From an uncultured Sphingomonadaceae bacterium (GTDB lineage: Bacteria; Pseudomonadota; Alphaproteobacteria; Sphingomonadales; Sphingomonadaceae), in assembly GCA_946480515.1 (NCBI GenBank), contig CAMLKX010000089.1, forward strand, positions 1 through 7,579: DNA of 7,579 nt, in the 5' to 3' direction. Both the position numbers and the translations under genes were made by a program. Under the pieces are notes generated by a model, which saw only the letters and a list, made by a program, of their open reading frames with translations, did not search any database and was not told where the DNA came from. This document shows, piece after piece, positions 1-7,579 of this stretch (positions are counted from its first letter, which is position 1; every line of letters starts with the position of its first letter).

Positions 1-1
1 C

Positions 2-952
2 CTTGAAGCGGTTTCGCTACTCGCTCCTGGGCGCGGCCTCCGCGGAGCCGCGCTGTCCGAGATGGCCCGGAGCGACGGTCCGGGCAACTTCGCCGTTGCT
101 GCACGGCTTGGTCAGGACGAGGGATCCGTCACGCTTGGCACCGGCACGCTCGCTACCGCCCCGGACCGCAGGCAATTGCGGGCCAACAGCGCGCCGGCCG
201 CGGTCAACACGCTCTCGCAATGGCTCGCAGTTCTATGGCTGGTCCCGGCGATGGACCGGCTGTTCACCGGATCACCCGGCGAGCGCCGGCGCTTCCTCGA
301 CCGGCTGGTGCTCGCGCTGGAGCCTGCGCACGCGCATCATGCGGCGCGCTATGAAGCGGCGATGCGGGCGCGGACCCGACTGCTCGCCGACCCTGACAAC
401 GCCGATCCAGCCTGGCTGTCCGCGCTAGAGGCTGGGATGGTCGAACATGGCGGTGCGGTGGCGAGTGCGCGGATACGAACGATCGATGCTCTTCGTGAAG
501 CGATTGCAGCGGCCCCTGATGATCGGTTCGCGCGCGCAGACATTGCGCTTCTCGGTGGAACCGATGCCGACCTCGTGCGACTGTCTGCCAATCGCGGGCG
601 GGATGCGGCGGCGGGCCGTTGCACCGAAGGCCCGCATCGGCAGGATTTGATGGTCGCTCACCACGCCAAGCAGCAACCCGCCGCCCGCTGCTCGACCGGA
701 GAACAGAAAGCACTGCTCATCGGCATTGTGCTCGCTCATTCCGAACTCGTGGCGCAGCGCCGTGGCGCACCCCCGTTGCTCCTCCTCGACGAGGTTGCCG
801 CTCATCTCGATCCCAGCCGCCGAACGGCGTTGTACCGCCGGCTTGAAGGGCGCGGGCAAGTGTGGCTGACCGCAACGGAGGAGGCGCTGTTTTCCGAAAT
901 CGGTCAGGCCAGCCGGTACCATGTCGAACAGGGTCGAATTGAGCCTCTCTGA
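2..952 (+). CDS. recF: RecF, DNA replication and repair ATPase (5' end outside the window)
   Basis: RecF is a cytoplasmic SMC/ABC-like ATPase that binds gapped DNA and, with RecO and RecR, helps load RecA at stalled forks. The reading frame is open from base 2, so the gene enters from the left; 316 residues are visible. The first visible residues ([16 protein letters not shown]) match the stretch that follows the Walker A region in RecF. About 40 residues, including Walker A itself, are therefore missing from view, which would give a normal length of about 355-360. Visible motifs are GPHRQDL, the ABC-type signature [10 protein letters not shown] (bases 689-718) and a Walker B segment [13 protein letters not shown] (bases 773-811), followed by a typical C-terminal end ([13 protein letters not shown]). 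The internal ATG at 62 is not the start, because conserved RecF sequence continues upstream of it. No frameshift is seen. No terminator is evident after the TGA. Identification is firm; the missing part cannot be judged. Confidence 0.95.
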   Translation, partial: LEAVSLLAPGRGLRGAALSEMARSDGPGNFAVAARLGQDEGSVTLGTGTLATAPDRRQLRANSAPAAVNTLSQWLAVLWLVPAMDRLFTGSPGERRRFLDRLVLALEPAHAHHAARYEAAMRARTRLLADPDNADPAWLSALEAGMVEHGGAVASARIRTIDALREAIAAAPDDRFARADIALLGGTDADLVRLSANRGRDAAAGRCTEGPHRQDLMVAHHAKQQPAARCSTGEQKALLIGIVLAHSELVAQRRGAPPLLLLDEVAAHLDPSRRTALYRRLEGRGQVWLTATEEALFSEIGQASRYHVEQGRIEPL

Positions 953-960
953 GCCTGCGC

Positions 961-988
961 TGGACTTTTCCGCCCTTGCGGCTATATT
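961..988 (+). promoter_or_regulatory. Candidate sigma-70 type promoter for the DEAD-box helicase gene
   Basis: TGGACT at 961-966 matches four of six bases of the -35 consensus TTGACA. TATATT at 983-988 matches five of six of the -10 consensus TATAAT. The spacer is 16 bp. Transcription would begin near 995, leaving an RNA leader of about 150 nt before the helicase ATG at 1148. The site starts only 9 bp after the recF stop, so it would uncouple the helicase from recF transcription. This is a consensus match read by eye and is not proof of activity. Confidence 0.5.
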
Positions 989-997
989 GCACCGCAA
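976..997. repeat. Operator-like inverted repeat TTGCGG-N10-CCGCAA around the -10 element
   Basis: TTGCGG at 976-981 and CCGCAA at 992-997 are perfect reverse complements separated by 10 bp. The candidate -10 hexamer (983-988) lies wholly inside the spacer. Two half-sites about one and a half helical turns apart and centred on a promoter element are the layout expected for a dimeric repressor. No regulator gene is visible in the window, and a 6-bp arm can arise by chance. It could also be a short RNA or DNA hairpin with no regulatory role. Confidence 0.35.
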
Positions 998-999
998 CA

Positions 1000-1048
1000 C
1001 GAGACGCTTCCAAGCGGCGTGATCGGTTCCTTACCGGCCCGCGTCTCG
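1000..1048 (+). repeat. Long-range inverted repeat in the helicase leader (possible RNA stem)
   Basis: CGAGACGC (1000-1007) and GCGTCTCG (1041-1048) form a perfect 8-bp stem that encloses 33 nt. Inside it a smaller hairpin is possible: CGGT (1024-1027), loop TCCTT, ACCG (1033-1036). The structure begins about 5 nt after the predicted transcription start. It has no following U-tract, so it is not an intrinsic terminator. A folded leader is plausible for an RNA helicase gene, but no function is shown. Confidence 0.4.
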
Positions 1049-1097
1049 ATTTGCTTGATGCTCTCCATATCACGCGGGGTGCCTTTTAACCCCTCCG

Positions 1098-1122
1098 TCT
1101 CGCGCGCTCGTCGTGCGCGGGA
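1098..1122 (+). repeat. Strong hairpin 25 nt upstream of the helicase start codon
   Basis: Bases 1098-1107 can pair with 1113-1122 around a 5-nt loop (TCGTC). This gives a 10-bp stem with two G-U pairs whose core is CGCGCGC/GTGCGCG. The downstream side runs into an A/T-richer stretch (1123-1147) that carries the start region, including a weak purine-rich GAAAG at 1133-1137. It lacks the U-run of a terminator. It probably leaves the ribosome entry region single-stranded, but could also compete with other pairings. Confidence 0.45.
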
Positions 1123-1147
1123 ATTTGCATTCGAAAGATCAATTTTC

Positions 1148-2433
1148 ATGAACTTTTCTCAACTTGGGCTTTCCAAGCCCCTGCTCGATGCGCTCGCCGC
1201 CAAGAATTATGGCGTGCCCACCCCGATTCAGCGCGACGCCATTCCGCTCGTTCTTGAGGGGCGGGATCTGCTGGGAATTGCGCAGACCGGAACCGGAAAG
1301 ACCGCAGCCTTCATGCTGCCGGCGCTCGACCGGCTCACCCGCGTCCAGCGGCGTCCGCTCCCCGGCGAGGTGAGGATGCTGGTGCTGGCTCCGACGCGCG
1401 AGCTTGCCGCACAGATCGCTGAGGCGGCGCGTGCGTATGCCGCCAATCTGCGCATTTCCGTTGGGGCAATCTTCGGCGGCGTTCCGAACCACAAGAGCGT
1501 GCGGGAAGTTGCGCGGGGCCTTGACGTCCTGGTCGCGACCCCGGGGCGTCTGCTCGACCTCGTCGACCAGCGCGCGCTGCGGTTGCGCGAGCTGGAGATC
1601 CTGGTGCTCGATGAGGCCGATCAGATGCTTGATCTGGGCTTCATCCACGCACTTCGGCGGATCGTGAAGCTGATCCCGGCCAAGCGGCAGACGTTGTTCT
1701 TCTCGGCAACGATGCCGAAGTCGATCCGTAGCCTCGCCGATGAATATCTGCGCGATCCGGTCGAAGTGGCGGTGGCTCCGGTTGCGACCACTGCCGAGCG
1801 CATCGAGCAGCGGGTCAGCTTCGTTAATGGCGGCGAGAAGCAGGCGCTGCTCACCCTGTTCCTGCAGTCGGCACCGATCGACCGGGCGCTGGTCTTCACC
1901 CGCACCAAGCATGGCGCGGACCGCGTCGTGCGGCTGCTCGGCGCCGCCGGGATCGAGGCGAATGCGATTCATGGCAACAAGAGCCAGCCGCAGCGTGAGC
2001 GGGCCGTATCGCTATTCCGCTCTGGTGATGTGCGAGTGCTGGTCGCGACTGACATTGCCGCGCGCGGGATCGACATCCCGGGCGTCAGTCACGTCGTCAA
2101 CTTCGACTTGCCGAACGTCCCGGAGCAATATGTTCACCGCATCGGACGAACGGCGCGCGCCGGCGCTGAGGGCATGGCGATCGCCTACTGCGCCGACGAC
2201 GAGCGCAACTTCTTGCGCGACATCGAGCGGCTGACCCGTCAGAAGCTCAGCGTTGAGCCGCTTCCGGCAGGCTTCCTTGCGGCGGTCGAAGCGGTCAAGA
2301 ATTTGCGGCCGGCACAACCTGCCAAGCCGCCCCGGAACCACCGCCCGAACCAGCATCCGGCGCATCGCGGCGACGCGAACCGCGCGGCTCCCGGGCGGCG
2401 GCGCTCTTCCCGCGCGCGCGCCCGCGCCCGCGC

Positions 2434-2437
<4 letters not shown>
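1148..2437 (+). CDS. DEAD-box ATP-dependent RNA helicase, RhlE-like
   Basis: This is a cytoplasmic RNA-stimulated ATPase that unwinds short RNA duplexes. Relatives act in ribosome assembly and RNA decay, often at low temperature. The 429-residue product has the full motif set in order: Q motif around Q28, Walker A AQTGTGKT (45-52), PTREL (82-86), TPGRL (131-135), DEAD (155-158), SAT (186-188), DIAARGID (302-309) and HRIGRTAR (330-337). After the two RecA-like domains, a tail of about 45 residues is rich in Arg, Pro and Ala and ends in alternating Arg-Ala, as expected for an RNA-binding basic tail. The start at 1148 is chosen because MNFSQLGLS is the normal N-terminus of RhlE-type proteins. 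The frame is open further upstream (to 1019), but that extension encodes nothing family-like. The ribosome binding site is weak (GAAAG at 1133-1137). It lies between recF and gyrB. DEAD-box subfamilies are hard to separate by eye, so RhlE is a likely label rather than a certain one. Confidence 0.95.
2411..2436. repeat. Alternating C/G tract at the end of the helicase gene, beside the gyrB promoter
   Basis: Bases 2411-2421 alternate strictly C and G (11 nt). Shorter alternating runs follow at 2423-2427 and 2429-2436. They encode the Arg-Ala tail of the helicase. Alternating CG is the classic sequence able to adopt left-handed Z-DNA under negative supercoiling. Whether it does so here is unknown. 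Confidence 0.5.
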
Positions 2438-4982
<2,545 letters not shown>

Positions 4983-4984
<2 letters not shown>

Positions 4985-4987
4985 GGA
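4983..4987 (+). promoter_or_regulatory. Ribosome binding site supporting a GTG start
   Basis: GAGGA overlaps the gyrB TGA stop and lies 10 nt before the GTG at 4998. The alternative ATG at 5019 has no comparable purine run at normal spacing. The overlap with the gyrB stop suggests translational coupling. Confidence 0.5.
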
Positions 4988-4997
4988 ACTCCCCCGC

Positions 4998-5789
4998 GTG
5001 CACGAAGTTGGCCGCAAGATGAGCGACCGGCCGTCGATCACTGTCGCGAGCTATAATATGCGCAAGGCGCTCGGGACCGATCGCAAACGGCGGCCTGATC
5101 GGGTGCTGGACGTCTTGCGTGAAATCGACGCCGACGTGGTTGCGCTTCAGGAAGCGGACCGGCGGTTCGGTGGCCGGGCGAGTGCAGTGCCACACGACCT
5201 GATCCACGGCACCAGCGCCTACAAGCCGGTTCCACTTGGCGTCCGCCATGTCCGCTGGCTCGAGCGAATCCCCGGGGGCCATCATGCCGAGCGGCTCCTC
5301 CAAATGGATACCCGCAACATCGGCTGGCACGGCAACGCGATCCTGGTGAAGCGGGACGTCGGCGTGATGGATGCGGTGGCGCTCACCTTGCCGACGCTGG
5401 AACCCCGCGGCGCGGTGTTGGCAGAGCTCCTGATCAACGATGTTCCGGTGCGGGTGATCGGCATGCATCTTGATTTGTCCGGACTGTGGCGGCGGCGGCA
5501 AATGCGAGCAATCCTGCAGACGATCAACGAACGGCCGCAGAAGATGCCAACCGTGCTGATGGGCGATACCAATGAATGGCGTACCGCGGCCGGCTGCCTA
5601 CGCGACCTCGGGCCCGACTTCCGGTTGGCCCCAACCGGCCCCAGTTTTCATTCCCGGCGGCCATTTGCCGCCCTCGACCGGATCATCGTCTGCGACCAGC
5701 TCCAAATCGACTCGTGCGGTACCTTCCACAGCGAGGCTGCGCGGATGGCGTCCGATCACCTTCCCGTTTGGGCGCGGCTGATCGCCTAG
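4998..5789 (+). CDS. Endonuclease/exonuclease/phosphatase (EEP) family protein
   Basis: This is a metal-dependent hydrolase of the DNase I-like fold, a family that cleaves phosphodiester or phosphomonoester bonds in nucleic acids, lipids or small molecules. The substrate cannot be read from the sequence. The 263-residue product spans the whole fold: SYNMRKALG with metal-site N20, ADVVALQEAD with catalytic E52, HGNAIL (111-116), the HLD segment (157-159), MGDTNEW with D190 and N192, ALDRI, and the C-terminal SDHLPVWA with D253 and H254. No signal peptide or membrane segment is evident, so it is probably cytoplasmic. It resembles the YbhP/ElsH-type group of predicted EEP hydrolases more than the AP endonucleases. 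The start is taken as GTG at 4998 because of the upstream GAGGA. ATG at 5019, seven residues later and directly before the conserved domain, is a real alternative. It lies 13 bp after gyrB and is probably cotranscribed with it. Confidence 0.88.
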   Translation: MHEVGRKMSDRPSITVASYNMRKALGTDRKRRPDRVLDVLREIDADVVALQEADRRFGGRASAVPHDLIHGTSAYKPVPLGVRHVRWLERIPGGHHAERLLQMDTRNIGWHGNAILVKRDVGVMDAVALTLPTLEPRGAVLAELLINDVPVRVIGMHLDLSGLWRRRQMRAILQTINERPQKMPTVLMGDTNEWRTAAGCLRDLGPDFRLAPTGPSFHSRRPFAALDRIIVCDQLQIDSCGTFHSEAARMASDHLPVWARLIA

Positions 5790-5792
5790 GCG
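5783..5792. repeat. Palindrome CGCCTAGGCG at the shared stop codons of convergent genes
   Basis: The plus-strand hydrolase gene ends in TAG at 5787-5789, and minus-strand rpoN ends in TAG read from 5788 to 5786. The two genes overlap by four bases (CTAG), which lie at the centre of a perfect 10-bp palindrome. No spacer and no U-tract terminator exists between the genes, so each transcript must end inside, or read into, its neighbour. Confidence 0.7.
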
Positions 5793-7246
5793 GCCTTTCC
5801 GGTGATCAACCGCTGCCGCCGCCGCTCAACCGACGATCCAATGTTCATCGCCTCGCGATATTTCGCGACGGTTCGCCGGGCGAGGTCGAAGCCCTGCGCC
5901 TTGAGCAAGCCAACTAGCACATCGTCGCTCAGCACTTGGGTTTCCTGAGCGATCAAACGGCCGATCGCATTCTTGACCGCCTCAGCTGACGCGCCGTCCG
6001 CCCCGTCCCCGGCCGCAACCCCGGACCCAAAGAAATATTTCAGCTCATACGATCCACGATCGCACAGGAGGGTTTTGTTGGCGGCAACCCGGCTGACAGT
6101 TGATTCATGGAGACCGACCGCGTCCGCGACCTTGGCCAACGTGAGTGGCTTCAGCGCGGATACTCCGCAGGTAAAGAACCGCTCCTGCTGCTTGACGATT
6201 TCGCTCGCGACTTTGACGATGGTGCGAGCCCGCTGATCCAGCGCCCGAACCAGCCAACTGGCGCTCGCCAGCTGGTCGCCGAGCCACGCCCGCGCTTCCT
6301 TCGACGCCGCGCCAGCGCGCAACTCCTGGTGATAACGGCGATTCACAATCAGCCGCGGCAACGTGGCTGAATTGAATTCAACCCGCCATCCGTCCGCATC
6401 TCGCCGCACCAGCAAGTCCGGCGCTGGCGGAACGGCCGCAGCCGTCGTGAAACGACACCCCGGCTTGGGATCGTAGTTCCGAAGCTCGCGAATCATCTCC
6501 GTGAGATCTTCGTCGTCCACCTCACAGATCCGCTTGAGGGCCCCTCGCTCCCCACGAGCAAGAAGATCGAGGTTCGCGATCAGCCGCTCCATCGCCGGAT
6601 CATAGCGATCGGCCGCCCTGGCCTGGAGGCTGAGGCATTCCGCGAGGTCGCGCGCGCCGATGCCGGGAGGATCAAACCCGTGAACGATCGTCAGCGCAGC
6701 TTTGACCTGCGCTGGATCCGTGCCGGTCGCCGCCGCAATCTCCGTGAGCGGGGTCAGCAGATAACCCGTGTCTTCGAGTTCATGGACAATGCGCGCGGCA
6801 AGCTCGCGGAGCTTACCATCTACAGAGCCAAGCTGGCCCAGCAGATGATCAGCAAGCGAATCTGTGCCTATGCTCAAGCGGTCGAAATCAAACGGCTGCT
6901 CGGCGCTGTTCAGCGGCGCATCCGCGAAGCAGTCATCCTGCCTAGCCGCTGCATTCCAGTCATAGTCCAGCGGCATGTCTTCGGTGCCGATGCGCGATCC
7001 AATCAGTTCGTCGGCCCCGGGCGGCTCAGGCTCCGCCGCGCCTGTCTCACGGTCCACCGTCGCGACCACGGACTCACCACCGTCTGCGGAGACAATGTCG
7101 AGCAGCGGGTTGGCCGCAACCTCAGCCGTGATGGCTGCTTCGAGTTCGACATTGGACAGCGCCAGCAGACGGATTGCCTGCTGAACCTGCGGGGTCATCA
7201 CCAGCGTTGCGGCTTGGCGAACCTCAAGACGCGGGCCGAGTGCCAT
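5786..7246 (-). CDS. rpoN: RNA polymerase sigma-54 factor
   Basis: Sigma-54 directs RNA polymerase to promoters with -24/-12 elements and needs an AAA+ activator protein to open them; its targets are often nitrogen, motility or stress genes. The 486-residue product shows region I (about 1-50) with MTPQVQQAIRLLALS, which contacts activator and polymerase. An acidic, variable region II (about 50-120) and the core-binding region with HGFDPPGIGARDLAECL follow. A helix-turn-helix lies at about 368-388 (LTLAKVADAVGLHESTVSRV). The RpoN box ARRTVAKYRE (456-465) reads the -24 element. Length is normal for the family. The ATG at 7246 is chosen because region I begins almost at once. It lies 12 bp after lptB and has no clear Shine-Dalgarno, so translation may depend on lptB. 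hpf and ptsN, frequent downstream partners, are absent. No activator gene is in view. Confidence 0.97.
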   Translation of the reverse strand: MALGPRLEVRQAATLVMTPQVQQAIRLLALSNVELEAAITAEVAANPLLDIVSADGGESVVATVDRETGAAEPEPPGADELIGSRIGTEDMPLDYDWNAAARQDDCFADAPLNSAEQPFDFDRLSIGTDSLADHLLGQLGSVDGKLRELAARIVHELEDTGYLLTPLTEIAAATGTDPAQVKAALTIVHGFDPPGIGARDLAECLSLQARAADRYDPAMERLIANLDLLARGERGALKRICEVDDEDLTEMIRELRNYDPKPGCRFTTAAAVPPAPDLLVRRDADGWRVEFNSATLPRLIVNRRYHQELRAGAASKEARAWLGDQLASASWLVRALDQRARTIVKVASEIVKQQERFFTCGVSALKPLTLAKVADAVGLHESTVSRVAANKTLLCDRGSYELKYFFGSGVAAGDGADGASAEAVKNAIGRLIAQETQVLSDDVLVGLLKAQGFDLARRTVAKYREAMNIGSSVERRRQRLITGKAA

Positions 7247-7258
7247 GGCCCGGCAGTG

Positions 7259-7579
7259 TTACAGTGCGAAGCTTTCCCCGAGGTAAAGGCGACGAACCTG
7301 CGGGTCGGCGACCAGCGCCTCGGGCGACCCTTGGAACAGCACCTCGCCGCCGTAGATGATACAGGCGCGGTCGACGATCTCCAGCGTTTCACGAACGTTG
7401 TGATCGGTGATCAGGACTCCGATCCCCCGTTCCTTGAGATCGTGAACGAGGTGCCGGATGTCGGCGATCGAAATCGGGTCGATCCCCGCAAATGGCTCGT
7501 CCAGCAACATGATTGAGGGTTCCGCCGCGAGTGCCCGGGCGATCTCGCACCGGCGCCGCTCGCCACCCGACAAAGCCAT
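7259..7579 (-). CDS. lptB: LPS export ABC transporter ATP-binding protein LptB (5' end outside the window)
   Basis: LptB is the cytoplasmic ATPase dimer that, with LptF and LptG, extracts lipopolysaccharide from the inner membrane and drives it along the Lpt bridge to the outer membrane. Only the last 106 residues are visible, of about 240-260. Present are the ABC signature LSGGERRR, Walker B IMLLDEP, the D-loop AGIDP and the H-switch histidine in [33 protein letters not shown] and the C-terminal RRLYLGESF are hallmarks of LptB rather than of other ABC ATPases. The methionine at the very edge precedes the signature motif, so it is internal and not the start. Walker A lies outside the window. 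The following rpoN, 12 bp downstream on the same strand, is the expected neighbour and supports the call. Confidence 0.95.
   Translation of the reverse strand: MALSGGERRRCEIARALAAEPSIMLLDEPFAGIDPISIADIRHLVHDLKERGIGVLITDHNVRETLEIVDRACIIYGGEVLFQGSPEALVADPQVRRLYLGESFAL

Noticed and set aside
1019..1147. N-terminal extension of the helicase from the ATG at 1019
   Set aside because: The 43 extra residues do not look like any helicase N-terminus, and the family start MNFSQLGLS is at 1148. The stretch is better explained as leader.
953..1147. Possible replication origin beside recF
   Set aside because: recF is often near oriC, but I saw no DnaA boxes (TTATCCACA-like) or AT-rich unwinding region in this gap.
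1139..1972. A 277-codon minus-strand open frame opposite the helicase gene
   Set aside because: It mirrors conserved helicase motifs on the other strand and has no family resemblance of its own.
5322..5340. TGGCAC sequence resembling the -24 half of a sigma-54 promoter
   Set aside because: No TTGC-type -12 element follows at the needed spacing, and it lies inside the conserved HGNAIL codons of the hydrolase gene. A second TGGCAC near 138 inside recF fails for the same reason.
6680..7516. A 278-codon open frame on the plus strand opposite rpoN and lptB
   Set aside because: It crosses the junction of two well-identified genes on the other strand and shows no domain or ribosome binding site, so it is a shadow frame.

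Overview
The window is a compact, GC-rich stretch of bacterial chromosome, and all of it is ordinary housekeeping sequence. The protein sequences (GyrB, a glutamine-poor RpoN region I, LptB, RecF) look alphaproteobacterial, and most like Sphingomonadales. That placement rests on remembered family resemblance, not on a search. I see no mobile element, CRISPR array, RNA gene, toxin-antitoxin pair or defence system.

Layout, left to right. The window opens inside recF on the plus strand, with its first roughly 40 codons outside. A 195-bp gap follows, which holds a plausible promoter, an operator-like inverted repeat around its -10 element, and two inverted repeats that could fold in the RNA leader. 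Next is a complete DEAD-box RNA helicase gene of the RhlE type. After only 30 bp comes gyrB, complete, with all catalytic residues. Thirteen bases later comes a gene for an endonuclease/exonuclease/phosphatase-family protein. These four genes run in the same direction. On the minus strand, rpoN (sigma-54) meets the phosphatase-family gene tail to tail, with the two stop codons sharing the four bases CTAG. Upstream of rpoN, 12 bp away, is the 3' part of lptB, which runs off the right edge.

How the genes relate. recF and gyrB are DNA-maintenance genes that are neighbours in many bacteria (dnaA-dnaN-recF-gyrB). Here an RNA helicase sits between them. lptB-rpoN is a widely conserved pair that joins lipopolysaccharide export to the sigma-54 gene. 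The usual followers of rpoN (hpf, ptsN) are not present here. No gap between genes exceeds 195 bp, so almost every base is coding.

The points most worth a second look are regulatory: the structured helicase leader with its operator-like repeat, and a gyrB promoter whose predicted start point falls on or beside the ATG, next to an alternating C/G tract in the end of the helicase gene. All of these are inferences from sequence alone.
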